NCBI GenBank assembly: GCA_036398095.1
Contig: DASWHR010000064.1
Location: 1-62,798 of the forward strand
From: DASWHR01 sp036398095
Lineage (GTDB): Bacteria > Actinomycetota > AC-67
DNA: 62,798 bases
Direction of reading: 5' to 3'
Below are positions 15,857 to 25,393 of this stretch, piece by piece; within the stretch, counting starts at the first letter, position 1, and the number at the start of each line of letters is the position of its first letter. A program made the position numbers and the translations under genes. The notes beneath the pieces are model-generated. The model had not been told where the DNA came from. It was given only the letters and a program-made list of their open reading frames with translations, and did no database searches.

Positions 15857-17238
15857 TGCCACTCACGCTTGCACAGGTCGCCACGATCGCCGGCGGACGC
15901 GTGGACGGCGACGATCGAATCGTCGTCGACACCGTCGGAATCGACACGAGAACGATCCCGCGCGGCGCGCTGTTCGTCGCGCTGACCGGAACGCGGGACG
16001 GCCACGCATTCCTCGCCGACGCCCTCACGCGCGACGCCGCGGCTGCGCTGGTGCGCGGCGACGCCGCCGTTCCGGCCGGACTGGCCGCGATCCGCGTTCC
16101 CGATCCGTTCACCGCACTCACCGCGCTCGCCGCCGACGCGCGCGACCGAACCAAAGCTCGCGTCGTCGCGATCACCGGGTCGAGCGGCAAGACATGCACG
16201 AAGGACTTCACCGCCGCGGTCCTGTCGCCGGCGATGCCCACGGCCGCCTCGGTGGCGTCGTTCAACAACGAAATCGGCGTGCCCCTGACGATCCTGTCGG
16301 TTCGCGACGACACCGAAGCGCTCGTGGTCGAAATCGGCGCGCGAGGTGCCGGCCATATCGCCGCACTGATGCCTCTCGCGCGGCCGGACGTCTCGGTTGT
16401 GACCAACGTCGGAGACGCGCACGCCGGCATGTTCGGCTCCGCCGACGCGATCGCGGTGGCGAAAGGCGAGATCGTCGAGGCACTCGGCCGCGACGGATGC
16501 GCGATTTTGAACGCGGACGACGAACGCGTCGCTGCGATGGCTTCGCGTACGGCGGCGGCCGTGGTGACGTTCGGAGGATCTCCGGCAGCCGATGTGCGTG
16601 CCGAACGCATCTCGCTCGACGACGATGCGCGGGCGCATTTCACGCTGGTCTGTGAGGCCGGCCGGGCCGGGGTCACGCTGCCCGTTCCGGGCGAACATAT
16701 GGTCTGGAACGCGCTCGCGGCGGCCGCCGTCGCCCTCCAATTCGGCCTGGACGTCGAGGCGATCGCGCGCACGCTCGGCTCCGTCACCACATCGCCGCAT
16801 CGGATGCGGATCGTGGACGCGCCCGGCGGATGGCGCGTCGTGGACGATACCTACAACGCGTCGCCCCAGTCGATGGCCGCCGCGCTCAAGACGCTCGCGT
16901 TGTTGGGACGCGGCCGCCGGACCTGGGCGGTGCTCGGGCAGATGGCCGAGCTTGGACGGGGCTCGACCGAAGCGCACGACCGCGTGGGTCGTCTGGCCGT
17001 GCGGCTCGGCGTTGGCCGGGTCGTGACCGTCGGCCCCGAGGCGAGACCGTTGCACGAGGCGGCACGGTTGGAGGGCATGTCGCCCGAGGACGCGATCGTG
17101 GCGGCGGACGCGGCCGAAGCGGCGGTGTTCGTGCGCGGTGCGGTCGAGCCCGGCGACGTCGTGCTCGTCAAAGCCTCGCGTGTCGCCGGGCTCGAGCGCG
17201 TCGTCGATGCGCTCGTCGCGGAAGAAGGCACGGCATGA
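15853..17238 (+). CDS. murF: UDP-MurNAc-tripeptide D-Ala-D-Ala ligase MurF
   Basis: This 461-residue Mur ligase attaches D-Ala-D-Ala to the stem peptide. It begins MMPLTLAQVATIAGG, the usual MurF opening. The ATP loop is AITGSSGKTCTKDF, where a Cys replaces the more common Thr (GKTTTK). It also has SFNNEIGVPLTIL, ARGAGHIAAL and DDTYNASPQSMAAAL. The start overlaps the murE stop as ATGA, and the stop overlaps mraY the same way, so the enzymes are translated as a coupled set. No truncation is seen. Confidence 0.95.
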   Translation: MMPLTLAQVATIAGGRVDGDDRIVVDTVGIDTRTIPRGALFVALTGTRDGHAFLADALTRDAAAALVRGDAAVPAGLAAIRVPDPFTALTALAADARDRTKARVVAITGSSGKTCTKDFTAAVLSPAMPTAASVASFNNEIGVPLTILSVRDDTEALVVEIGARGAGHIAALMPLARPDVSVVTNVGDAHAGMFGSADAIAVAKGEIVEALGRDGCAILNADDERVAAMASRTAAAVVTFGGSPAADVRAERISLDDDARAHFTLVCEAGRAGVTLPVPGEHMVWNALAAAAVALQFGLDVEAIARTLGSVTTSPHRMRIVDAPGGWRVVDDTYNASPQSMAAALKTLALLGRGRRTWAVLGQMAELGRGSTEAHDRVGRLAVRLGVGRVVTVGPEARPLHEAARLEGMSPEDAIVAADAAEAAVFVRGAVEPGDVVLVKASRVAGLERVVDALVAEEGTA

Positions 17239-18272
17239 GAGCCGTCCTGTACGCGGCGATGGTGGGACTGTTCGTGTCGCTCGGGGGCACGCCGTTCTTG
17301 ATCCGGCTGTTCCGGCGGCGCAAGTTCGGACAACTGCTGCGGGAAGACTGGACCGACGAGGGCGCCTATCATGAGCAGAAGCGGGGAACGCCGACCGCGG
17401 GCGGCATCATCATCATCGTGGGAATCATCGCCGGGTACGGCGCGGCGCACCTTCTGGTGCCCATCAAGGCGACCGGCCTTGCTGTGCTCGGCACGGTCGT
17501 CGCGATGGGCCTGGTGGGATTCGCCGACGACTACACCAAGGTTCGCCGTCAGCGGAGCCTTGGGCTGAACAAGACGGCGAAGATCCTCGCGCAGCTCGCC
17601 GTCGCCGTCGGTCTCGCGATCGTCGTCATTCACTTCTCGGGCCAGTCGCGCTTCGTGACGCACCTTTCGTTCGTTCGCCGCACGCGCCTGGACTTGGGCG
17701 AGATCCTGTTCATCGCCTGGGTGTTCGTCGTGCTCGCCGCGACGACCAACGGCGTGAACTTGACCGACGGGCTCGACGGGCTCGCGGCCGGGTCGAGCGC
17801 GATCGTGTTCACCGCCTATGTGTTCATCGCCTTCTGGCAGTTCCGTCACCCGGTCTACGAGATTCACGATGCGATCGAGCTCGCCATCGTCGCCGCGGCC
17901 GGGCTGGGCGCGTGCGCCGGATTCTTATGGTGGAACGCCGCTCCGGCTCGCATCTTCATGGGCGATACCGGATCGCTCGCGCTCGGCGGCGGAATCGCGG
18001 CGCTCGCGATCTTCACGTCGACCCATCTGCTGCTGGTCGTCATCGGCGGGTTGTTCGTGCTCGAGACAACCTCGGTGATCATGCAGGTGATCGCCTTTCG
18101 CGGCTTCAAGCGGCGCGTGTTCAAGATGGCGCCGCTCCATCATCACTTCGAATTGAAGGGCTGGCCCGAGTTCACGGTGATCGTCCGGTTCTGGATCATC
18201 GCGGGACTGTCGGCGGCCCTTGGAATCGGCCTGTTCTACGCGGATTTCCTGGCACGCGGAGGCGCTCGGTGA
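17235..18272 (+). CDS. mraY: phospho-MurNAc-pentapeptide transferase MraY
   Basis: This 345-residue polytopic membrane enzyme transfers phospho-MurNAc-pentapeptide to undecaprenyl phosphate, forming lipid I. Landmarks are HEQKRGTPTAGGI near the N-terminus, the catalytic aspartates in GFADDYTKV, NGVNLTDGLDGLAAG, WWNAAPARIFMGDTGSLALG and the PLHHHFELKGWPE histidine loop. About ten hydrophobic helices are present. The ATG overlaps the murF stop, and its own stop overlaps the GTG of murD. Confidence 0.96.
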   Translation: MRAVLYAAMVGLFVSLGGTPFLIRLFRRRKFGQLLREDWTDEGAYHEQKRGTPTAGGIIIIVGIIAGYGAAHLLVPIKATGLAVLGTVVAMGLVGFADDYTKVRRQRSLGLNKTAKILAQLAVAVGLAIVVIHFSGQSRFVTHLSFVRRTRLDLGEILFIAWVFVVLAATTNGVNLTDGLDGLAAGSSAIVFTAYVFIAFWQFRHPVYEIHDAIELAIVAAAGLGACAGFLWWNAAPARIFMGDTGSLALGGGIAALAIFTSTHLLLVVIGGLFVLETTSVIMQVIAFRGFKRRVFKMAPLHHHFELKGWPEFTVIVRFWIIAGLSAALGIGLFYADFLARGGAR

Positions 18273-19645
18273 GCCGGTTCGCCGACCCGGCCGAGCGAAT
18301 TCTGCCCGCCGCCGGCGATCGTGTCGTCGTCGCCGGAACAGGGTTGAGCGGCGCGGCCGCCGCACGCGCGCTCATCGAGCTGGGCGCAGCCGTCACCGTC
18401 ACCGACGATGGGCCGGGGCGCGCCCTCGACGGCGCGCATCGCGCGGTCTTCGGCGGAATGGATCCCGCGCTTGCCGGCGAGGCGGATTTGATCGTCGCAT
18501 CTCCCGGTATCGTGCCCGGCGCGCCGCTGCTGATCGCCGCACGTGAGGCCGCCGTCCCCGTCTGGAGCGAAGTCGAGTTGGGCTTCCGCTTGACGGAGGC
18601 TCCGATCGTCGCCGTCACCGGAACCAACGGCAAGACCACCACGACCGAGATGATCGCCGCCGCGCTCGGCCGCTTCGGCGCCGTGGCTGCGGGAAATATC
18701 GGCACGACGCTGACCGGTGTCGCAGGTGCCGCGCGCGGCGTGATCGTGTGCGAGCTGTCGTCTTTCCAGCTTCAGCATGTCGTGTCGTTTCGCGCGCGCA
18801 TCGCCGTGCTGCTCAACATCGCCGAGGATCACCTGGACTGGCACGGATCCTTCGACGCGTACGCTGCGGCCAAGGCGCGGATCTTCGCGAATCAAGAGGC
18901 ATCCGACACCGCGATCGTGCACGACGATCCGATCTGCGAGCGGATCGCGCACGGGGAAGCGAGCAGGATTGCGTTCTCCGAGGCTCGCCTCCCCGCCGGC
19001 GGTGCCGGCGTCGCTGGCGGCGCGATCGTCGCCGGTCGCGTCCGGATCGCGCTCGATGCGCTCGCCGCGCGCGGCAACGGCATGCTCGCCGACGCGGTCG
19101 CGGCGGCGGCGGCTGCCGACGCATTCGGCGCCGACCCCGCCGACGTCGCCGCCGCGCTCGCCGCGTTCCATCCAGGCCGGCACCGCGCTTCGCTCGTCGC
19201 CACCATCGGCGATGTCGACTACGTCAACGACTCCAAGGCGACCAACCCGCACGCGACCCTCGCCGCGCTGCACGGCCGCACCGGCGTCGTGCTGATCGCC
19301 GGCGGCCGCAACAAGGGGATGAATCTGGCGGCCTTGGCGCTCGCAGGCGGGGTCGCCGGCGTGGTCGCCATCGGCGAGTCGGCCGGCGAGGTCGAATCCG
19401 CCTTCGCCCGCGCCGGCGTCCCCGTCGTGCGCGCGAACTCGATGCGCGACGCGGTGGATGCCGCGCGATCCATGGCCCGGCCGGGGGGCGTGGTAATGCT
19501 CTCGCCCGCATGCGCCTCGTTCGACTGGTATCGCGGCTACGCCGAACGCGGAGACGACTTCGAGCGGATCGTTCTTGCCACCGCGGAATCCGGCGGATCT
19601 GCGGTGACAATAGGGGAACGGCAACCGAGGAGAGGAGACGCGTGA
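18269..19645 (+). CDS. murD: UDP-MurNAc-L-Ala D-Glu ligase MurD
   Basis: This 458-residue cytoplasmic Mur ligase adds D-glutamate. It starts with a Rossmann-like UDP-binding motif VVVAGTGLSGAAAARALIELG. It has the ATP loop VTGTNGKTTTTEMIAA, ELSSFQLQHV, LNIAEDHLDWHGS and YVNDSKATNPHATLAAL. The C-terminus holds LIAGGRNKGMNL and MLSPACASFDWY, both typical of MurD. The GTG overlaps mraY's stop, and its TGA overlaps ftsW's GTG. Confidence 0.95.
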   Translation: MSRFADPAERILPAAGDRVVVAGTGLSGAAAARALIELGAAVTVTDDGPGRALDGAHRAVFGGMDPALAGEADLIVASPGIVPGAPLLIAAREAAVPVWSEVELGFRLTEAPIVAVTGTNGKTTTTEMIAAALGRFGAVAAGNIGTTLTGVAGAARGVIVCELSSFQLQHVVSFRARIAVLLNIAEDHLDWHGSFDAYAAAKARIFANQEASDTAIVHDDPICERIAHGEASRIAFSEARLPAGGAGVAGGAIVAGRVRIALDALAARGNGMLADAVAAAAAADAFGADPADVAAALAAFHPGRHRASLVATIGDVDYVNDSKATNPHATLAALHGRTGVVLIAGGRNKGMNLAALALAGGVAGVVAIGESAGEVESAFARAGVPVVRANSMRDAVDAARSMARPGGVVMLSPACASFDWYRGYAERGDDFERIVLATAESGGSAVTIGERQPRRGDA

Positions 19646-20838
19646 CGGTGGTTCAGCTGGCGCGGGCCCGCCTGGGCCGGCGCCGCCGCACTCGCGCGCG
19701 TGCCCGCGCCGACGCCGCGCTCAACACCTCGTCGTGGCTGGTTGCCGGGCTCGCCGGGACGCTGCTCACGTTCGGCTTGGTCATGATCCTGTCGTCATCG
19801 TCGGTCGCCGCGGCCGAGAGCTACGACTCGCCGTTCTATTTCGTCAAGCGCCAGCTGCTCTGGGCCGCGGTGGGCGCCGTCGTCGCCTTCATGATCGCGC
19901 GTTCCGACTACCGTCGCTGGCGGCCGGTGTCGTGGCTGCTGCTGGCCGCGTCGCTCGTCGGGTTGATCGCCGTGCTCATCCCGGGCGTCGGCATTCGCGT
20001 GTCGGGCTCGTCACGATGGCTCGGCGTCGGGTGGATTCGCATTCAGCCGTCCGAGTTCGCCAAGCTCGCGCTCCTCCTGGTCGCGGCCGACGTGGTCACG
20101 CGCAAGCAGCATCGACTCGCCACGATGAAGGAGATCTTCAAGCCGCTGGGCATCATCACGCTGATCATCGTCGCGCTGGTTATGAAGCAGCCCGACCTGG
20201 GGACGACACTGGTCATCGGCATGATCGTGTTCGTCATCTTGTTCGTCGGCAGCGTCCCCATGCGTCTGATCGCCGGCATGGCCGGCGCCGGTGCTGCTGG
20301 AACCTTGCTGCTCGCCATGTCGGCGCCGTATCGAAAGGACCGGCTGCTCAACTTCCTCGACCCGTTCGCCGACAAGCTCGGATCCGGCTACCAGGCCGTG
20401 CAAGGATTGATTGCGGTCGGATCGGGCGGGATGTTCGGCGTCGGCCTGGGCGAAAGCCGCCAAAAATGGCTCTACGTGCCGAACGCCCACACCGACTTCA
20501 TCTTCGCGATCATCGGCGAAGAGTTGGGGCTGCTCGGCACGCTCGCGGTGCTCGCGCTCTTCATGGGCCTGGCCTATGGCGGGATTCGCGTCGCCCGCCG
20601 CGCGCCCGACACGTTCGGGCGCTTGGTTGCGGCAGGCATCACGGTTTGGATCGTCGGTCAGGCGGTGATCAACATGGGCGCGGTGACCGGCCTGTTGCCG
20701 ATTACCGGCGTGCCGTTGCCGCTGATGTCCTTCGGCGGTTCGGCGCTGGTGTTCACGATGGCCGCGATCGGCATGCTGGTCGCGATCGCTCGGCAAGAGC
20801 AATGGCCACCCCCGAAGGAGGGAGACGCGAAGGCATGA
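19642..20838 (+). CDS. ftsW: septal lipid II polymerase FtsW (SEDS family)
   Basis: This 398-residue SEDS glycosyltransferase has a very basic N-terminal tail (RARLGRRRRTRARARA) followed by about ten membrane helices. Conserved blocks include MILSSSSVAAAE, SSRWLGVGWIRIQPSEFAKLALL, MKQPDLGTTLVIG and YRKDRLLNFLDPF. The C-terminal MSFGGSALVFTMAAIGMLV is also typical. It polymerises lipid II at the septum in complex with the FtsI protein encoded upstream. It is coupled to murD by a GTGA overlap; murG follows 43 nt later. Confidence 0.95.
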   Translation: MTVVQLARARLGRRRRTRARARADAALNTSSWLVAGLAGTLLTFGLVMILSSSSVAAAESYDSPFYFVKRQLLWAAVGAVVAFMIARSDYRRWRPVSWLLLAASLVGLIAVLIPGVGIRVSGSSRWLGVGWIRIQPSEFAKLALLLVAADVVTRKQHRLATMKEIFKPLGIITLIIVALVMKQPDLGTTLVIGMIVFVILFVGSVPMRLIAGMAGAGAAGTLLLAMSAPYRKDRLLNFLDPFADKLGSGYQAVQGLIAVGSGGMFGVGLGESRQKWLYVPNAHTDFIFAIIGEELGLLGTLAVLALFMGLAYGGIRVARRAPDTFGRLVAAGITVWIVGQAVINMGAVTGLLPITGVPLPLMSFGGSALVFTMAAIGMLVAIARQEQWPPPKEGDAKA

Positions 20839-20881
20839 CCGGCCTGGGACCCGCCGAAACGGCCGGGCGCGTCGCGCCACC

Positions 20882-21979
20882 ATGCAGACCTCGATCGTGA
20901 TCGCCGGAGGCGGAACCGGCGGCCACGTCTATCCCGGGCTCGCGCTTGCCGCCGCGATTCGCGAGCGCCGCCCCGACGCGCGCATCGTCTTCATCGGCAC
21001 CGCTCGCGGCATGGAAGCGCACGCCGTGCCCGCCGCCGGCTTCGATTTGGAGACGATCGCCGTGCTTCCGTGGGCCCGGACGCTGGGAGCGCGACGCTTT
21101 CTTTCTCCGGCAACCGCGCTTCGCGCGACGGTACAAGCGGCGCGCATCCTTCGGCGCCGCCGCGCGCAGGTGTTGGCGAGCATGGGAGGCTACGCGAGTC
21201 TTCCGGCGGCGCTGGCCGCGCGCCTGCTCGGCATTCCGATCGTTGTGCACGAGCAGAACGCGATTCCCGGACGCGCCAACCGAATCGCATCGCGTTTCAC
21301 GCGCCGGATCGCGGTCACGTTCGCCGAATCGGCGTCGTTGCTTGCCCACGCCGGCGCCGCTCGCGTGACCGGCAACCCGATCCGCGCCGAGATCGCGACC
21401 TTGGATCGCTCCGCGCTCCGACATGACGCGCTGGCTGCATTCGGGCTGAAGGCCGGAAAGACCACGATTTTGGTCACCGGCGGCAGTCAGGGTGCGAAAC
21501 GATTGTCCGAAGCGGCGCGTGCGCTGGCCGCTCGGTGGGCGCAGGATGATCGCATGCAAATCCTGCTGATCGCCGGGCGCGGCGAAGCGCGCGAAAGCGC
21601 CGGACTGATCCGCGAGATCGAATTCACCGACCGCATGAATCTGGCATACGCAGCGGCCGATCTGGTCGTGTGCCGTTCCGGCGCGGGGATCATGGAAGTC
21701 GCCGCGGCCGGCCTGCCGGCCGTTCTGATTCCGTATCCGTATGCGCGTGACGACCATCAACGGGCCAACGCGCGCGTGCTCGAGCGAGCCGGGGGAGCGC
21801 TCGTGCTGGACGAGCCGGCGGCGACGCCCGAACGCCTCGCCGAAACGATCGGCATGCTGGTCGCCGACCATGCGGGCCGCGAGCGAATGGCATCGGCGAT
21901 GCGCGCCTTTGCGCGCCCCGACGCAGCCGCCGATCTCGCCGCCATGGTTTTGGACGCGGCCGGGACGCGCAAGGGATGA
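20882..21979 (+). CDS. murG: lipid II synthase MurG
   Basis: This 365-residue GT-B glycosyltransferase adds GlcNAc to lipid I on the inner membrane face. The N-terminal glycine loop IAGGGTGGHVYPGLALA is diagnostic. It is supported by GTARGMEAHAVPAAGF, VHEQNAIPGRANRI, LVTGGSQGAKRLSEA and CRSGAGIMEVAAAGLPAVLIPYPYARDDHQ. The ATG has no clear ribosome site, so re-initiation after ftsW or an upstream start is possible. It ends overlapping the ATG of murC. Confidence 0.95.
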   Translation: MQTSIVIAGGGTGGHVYPGLALAAAIRERRPDARIVFIGTARGMEAHAVPAAGFDLETIAVLPWARTLGARRFLSPATALRATVQAARILRRRRAQVLASMGGYASLPAALAARLLGIPIVVHEQNAIPGRANRIASRFTRRIAVTFAESASLLAHAGAARVTGNPIRAEIATLDRSALRHDALAAFGLKAGKTTILVTGGSQGAKRLSEAARALAARWAQDDRMQILLIAGRGEARESAGLIREIEFTDRMNLAYAAADLVVCRSGAGIMEVAAAGLPAVLIPYPYARDDHQRANARVLERAGGALVLDEPAATPERLAETIGMLVADHAGRERMASAMRAFARPDAAADLAAMVLDAAGTRKG

Positions 21980-23385
21980 GCGAGCACGCCCGCAGCATCG
22001 ACGATCTATCGAACGTGCATCTGGTCGGCGTCGGCGGAGCCGGTATGAGCGCGCTCGCGCGCGTGCTGGTCGCGCGCGGCGCGACGGTGAGCGGTTCGGA
22101 TGTCAAAGAGTCTCGCGGCTTGGTCGCGCTCCGAGCGCTCGGCGTGCGGGCCGTCGTCGGGCATCGCTCCGAGAACATCGCCGGCGCCGGCGCGCTGATC
22201 GTGTCGAGCGCGATTCCCACGCACAACGCCGAGCTCGCCGCCGCCCGGGCATCCGGAATCCCGGTGCTTCAACGCGCCCAGGTGCTGGCGATGCTGATGC
22301 GCGAACGCCGCGGGATCGCGGTTGCCGGCACGCACGGCAAGACCACGACCACGTCGATGATCGCGATGGCGCTGCGTCACGCCGGCCTGAATCCGACGTT
22401 CCTGATCGGCGGCGACCTCAACGAGACCGGCTCGAACGCCCACCACGGCAGCGGCGAGTGGCTCGTCGCCGAGGCCGACGAGTCGGACGGGTCGTTCCTG
22501 TGGCTGGCGCCCGACATCGCCGTCGTCACCAACATCGACGCCGATCATCTGGACTACTACCGGGACGAGGACGAGATTCTTCAAGCGTTCCTGTCGTTCG
22601 TCCACAACGTCCGTCCCGGCGGGACGGTTGTGATCTGCGACGACGATGCAGGCGCGGCGCGCGTCATCGACCGCATCCCCGGCGCCGTCGTCCGCTACGG
22701 ACTCGGCGAGGGGCAGGGCTGGCGCGGGCGCGTCCTGGAGCGCGCCGCCGGCGGCATGCGCGCGGCCGTCTCGCGCGACGGTGAGGCGCTCGGCGAGGCG
22801 AGCCTGTCGGTCGCGGGCGACCACAACCTGCGCAACGCGCTCGCCGCGTTCGCCGTCGCCGCGCTTGCCGGCGTGCCGTTCGCCACCGCAGCCGAGGAAC
22901 TCGCCGTTTTCGGCGGCGTCGCCCGCCGGTTCGAGTTCCGCGGCCTTGCCGGCGACATCACCGTCGTGGACGACTACGCGCATCATCCGACCGAGATTTC
23001 CGCAACGCTCGCCTCGGCGCGCGATCGCGGCTTCGAGCGGATCGTCGCGGTCTTCCAGCCGCACCGTTATTCGCGCACGGCCGCGATGGCCGGCGCGTTG
23101 GGCGCATCTCTGGCCGCGGCAGACGTCGCCGTCGTCACCGACGTCTACGGCGCCGGGGAGCAGCCGATCCCCGGCGTGACGGGCAAGCAAGTCGTGGACG
23201 GACTGCTCGATGCGGCGCCCCGGGCCCGCATCGCCTACCTGCCGGTTGGGAGCGACCTTGCCGGCTACGCGGCCCGGGTCGCGCGGCCCGGTGACCTGAT
23301 CCTCACGCTCGGCGCCGGCGACATCACGATGCTCGGTGACGAGATCCTCGACCGGCTGCGCAGCCGCGGCTCGCAGGCCCCATGA
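21976..23385 (+). CDS. murC: UDP-MurNAc L-alanine ligase MurC
   Basis: This 469-residue ligase catalyses the first amino-acid addition to UDP-MurNAc. It starts with NVHLVGVGGAGMSALARVLVARG. The ATP loop is VAGTHGKTTTTSMIAMAL, followed by EADESDGSFLWLAPDIAVVTNIDADHLDYY. The C-terminal domain has DDYAHHPTEISATLASA and FQPHRYSRT. ATGA overlaps join it to murG upstream and murB downstream. All expected Mur ligase motifs are intact. Confidence 0.96.
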   Translation: MSEHARSIDDLSNVHLVGVGGAGMSALARVLVARGATVSGSDVKESRGLVALRALGVRAVVGHRSENIAGAGALIVSSAIPTHNAELAAARASGIPVLQRAQVLAMLMRERRGIAVAGTHGKTTTTSMIAMALRHAGLNPTFLIGGDLNETGSNAHHGSGEWLVAEADESDGSFLWLAPDIAVVTNIDADHLDYYRDEDEILQAFLSFVHNVRPGGTVVICDDDAGAARVIDRIPGAVVRYGLGEGQGWRGRVLERAAGGMRAAVSRDGEALGEASLSVAGDHNLRNALAAFAVAALAGVPFATAAEELAVFGGVARRFEFRGLAGDITVVDDYAHHPTEISATLASARDRGFERIVAVFQPHRYSRTAAMAGALGASLAAADVAVVTDVYGAGEQPIPGVTGKQVVDGLLDAAPRARIAYLPVGSDLAGYAARVARPGDLILTLGAGDITMLGDEILDRLRSRGSQAP

Positions 23386-24317
23386 CCGCCACCGGTGCGG
23401 CCGATCGCGCTGCCCGAATCATCCGCGCCGGCGCGCACGGCCGCTGCGAGACCGGCATGCCGCTGGGGCCGCTCACCTCGTACCAGCTCGGCGGCCCGGC
23501 GGCCGTCTATATAGAGGCCGAAGGCGACGCGGATCTGGCGGCGCTCGGCGACGCGCTCGACGAGACCGGGCTTCCGCTGCTGATCGTCGGACGCGGCTCG
23601 AACATGCTCGTCTCCGACGCCGGCTTCGACGGCATCGCGGTCCGCCTGGGCGGCGGCTACCGGTGGGCGCGCGTCGAGGGGGCCGCCGTCCATGCCGGCG
23701 GCGCTATGCCGGTTCCGGCGCTCGCCTCGCTCGCCGCGGGCGCGGCGCTGGCCGGATTCGAGTTCGCCGCCGCCATCCCGGCCAGCTTCGGGGGGGCGAT
23801 CGCGATGAACGCCGGTGCGCACCATCGAAGCGTGTCGGAAGTCGTGACCGAGGCGCGCGTCTACGACTTGACCCGGCGCGCCGCCCGGACCGTCGCCGCA
23901 GCGGACCTCGGGTTCACGTACCGGACCAGCGCCCTGCCGCTTGCGTCGATCGTGACCGCCGGCGTCGCCGCGCTCGCGCCGGGCGATCCCGGGGCGATCG
24001 CGGCCGGCATGCGCGAGGCCCGCGAATGGCGGCGGGCCACCCAGCCGGTCGGCCTTCCCAACGCCGGCAGCGTGTTCAAGAATCCGCCCGAGGAGGCGGC
24101 CGGCAGTCTCGTCGAACGAATCTGCGGAAAGGGAACCCGGTCCGGCGGCGCGCGCATCTCTGAGGTCCACGCCAACTTCATCGTGACCGAGCCCGGCGCC
24201 ACCGCCGCCGACGTGCATTCCTTGATCCGCCGGATCCAGCGTGAGGTGTTGGACAATGCTGGTGTGCGCCTGGAGACCGAGGTCAAGCTGATCGGCCGGT
24301 TCGGAGAGACCGAGTGA
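23382..24317 (+). CDS. murB: UDP-N-acetylenolpyruvoylglucosamine reductase MurB
   Basis: This 311-residue FAD enzyme reduces enolpyruvyl-UDP-GlcNAc to UDP-MurNAc. It is the short actinobacterial/Firmicute-like type, with LTSYQLGGPAAVYIEAE, the FAD-binding LIVGRGSNMLVSDAGFDGIAVRL, and GFEFAAAIPASFGGAIAMNAGAH. The catalytic-serine region is QPVGLPNAGSVFKNP, and the C-terminal AKISEVHANF equivalent reads ARISEVHANFIV. It is coupled to murC and to the ftsQ-type gene through overlapping stops and starts. Confidence 0.95.
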   Translation: MTATGAADRAARIIRAGAHGRCETGMPLGPLTSYQLGGPAAVYIEAEGDADLAALGDALDETGLPLLIVGRGSNMLVSDAGFDGIAVRLGGGYRWARVEGAAVHAGGAMPVPALASLAAGAALAGFEFAAAIPASFGGAIAMNAGAHHRSVSEVVTEARVYDLTRRAARTVAAADLGFTYRTSALPLASIVTAGVAALAPGDPGAIAAGMREAREWRRATQPVGLPNAGSVFKNPPEEAAGSLVERICGKGTRSGGARISEVHANFIVTEPGATAADVHSLIRRIQREVLDNAGVRLETEVKLIGRFGETE

Positions 24318-25075
24318 GCCGTCGCCGTTCGCGCCGCCGCGCCGCGGCCGGCCCGCCGCCGGCCGGCACCCGCCGGGCGCGCCGCGCCAGGATCCGCCGG
24401 ATCCGCCGGATCGTCGTCACGGTGACCGTGACCGGCGGGATCGCCGTCGGGGGAATGGCGTTGATGCGATCGTCGCTGTTCGCCCTCGACGGGATCGAGG
24501 TTGCCGGTGCCACGATGCTCAGCCGCGCACAAATTCTGGATGCGAGTGGCCTTCGGATCGGGATGAACGTGCTGTCGGTAGACGCCGGCCGGGTCGAGGC
24601 CCTCCTCGAGGATCTTGCGATGGTCGCCGAGGCGAGCGTCGAGCGCGTCTACCCGTCGAAGGTGCGGATCACGGTTCGCGAGCGCACGCCCGCGGCCGTC
24701 GCCCGCCTGGCGGGGGGAACCTGGCTGATGGAAGCCTCGGGACGGCTGATCGCTCCGGTGAGCGTGCCGCCGGAGGGGATCCCGCAGGTCACCGTCCGGG
24801 CCGAGGCCGGATCCGTGGCCCTGGCCGAAGCGCTTCGCCTGTGGAGCATGCTGCCCGAGTGGGCTCGCGACAAGACCACCGACCTGGAGGCCGCCGAGCC
24901 CGAGGAGATCGTCGCCCGGATCGGCGGAACCCGGATCGTGTTCGGCACGGCCGAGTCGGTCCTGTCCAAGATGCAGGCGGTCGTCGCGATCTTCGAGCGG
25001 GCCAAGACCGACGGCACCCGAGTCAAGCAGATCGACGTTCGCGCCCCGGCCCGTCCGGCCGCCGTCTTCGCTTGA
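24314..25075 (+). CDS. ftsQ: cell division protein FtsQ/DivIB
   Basis: This 253-residue bitopic divisome protein has an extremely arginine-rich cytoplasmic tail (RRRSRRRAAAG ... RRARRARIRRIRRI), a transmembrane helix at about residues 35-55, and a POTRA domain that opens SSLFALDGIEVAGATMLSRAQIL. The FtsQ beta region follows, with VERVYPSKVRITVRERTPAAVARL and WLMEASGRLIAP. The GTG start overlaps murB's stop. It ends the first long block of coupled dcw genes; ftsZ lies 615 nt further on with its own promoter. Confidence 0.9.
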   Translation: MSRRRSRRRAAAGPPPAGTRRARRARIRRIRRIVVTVTVTGGIAVGGMALMRSSLFALDGIEVAGATMLSRAQILDASGLRIGMNVLSVDAGRVEALLEDLAMVAEASVERVYPSKVRITVRERTPAAVARLAGGTWLMEASGRLIAPVSVPPEGIPQVTVRAEAGSVALAEALRLWSMLPEWARDKTTDLEAAEPEEIVARIGGTRIVFGTAESVLSKMQAVVAIFERAKTDGTRVKQIDVRAPARPAAVFA

Positions 25076-25156
25076 GCCACCCCGGCGCGCGCCGCCGTCA
25101 ACCTTTCCGGGCCGCCGGCCGATATCCCCTTCAAGCAACCCGAGAAGAGGACGGGC

Positions 25157-25372
25157 ATGACCATCGATCGCAGCCTCGAACAATTTGCCGATCGCCTCCG
25201 CGCGGTCGTGAGCATCCTGACGCTCTCGGTCGGCGGGGCGTTCTTGTTCGTCTTCCTCCCGCGTGCCATCTGGGTTCGGGGCTCGACGCCGGGCGGCGTC
25301 ATGGCGACGAGCGTCTTTGCGGCCGCTCACTTCGCACGGGTGAAATTTTCTTCCGATTGCGGCTTGACTTGA
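25157..25372 (+). CDS. small single-TM protein between ftsQ and ftsZ (hypothetical)
   Basis: This 71-codon frame has ATG 25157 preceded by GAAGAGGA, an amphipathic start (TIDRSLEQFADRLRAVV) and a hydrophobic segment (about 18-36). I do not recognise it. Its last codons and stop overlap the -35 hexamer of the putative ftsZ promoter. The last third (from about residue 41) has no obvious fold and the frame may be a chance frame or decayed. The ribosome site and hydrophobic helix are the main support. Confidence 0.42.
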   Translation: MTIDRSLEQFADRLRAVVSILTLSVGGAFLFVFLPRAIWVRGSTPGGVMATSVFAAAHFARVKFSSDCGLT

Positions 25373-25393
25373 ACGTGAAGCCTCAGATACTGT
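25364..25393 (+). promoter_or_regulatory. candidate ftsZ promoter
   Basis: TTGACT (25364-25369) is followed at 16 nt by GATACT (25386-25391) or at 18 nt by TACTGT (25388-25393). It lies in a local AT-rich dip. A start near 25400 would give ftsZ a 5' leader of about 290 nt, much longer than other leaders in this window. Confidence 0.6.
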
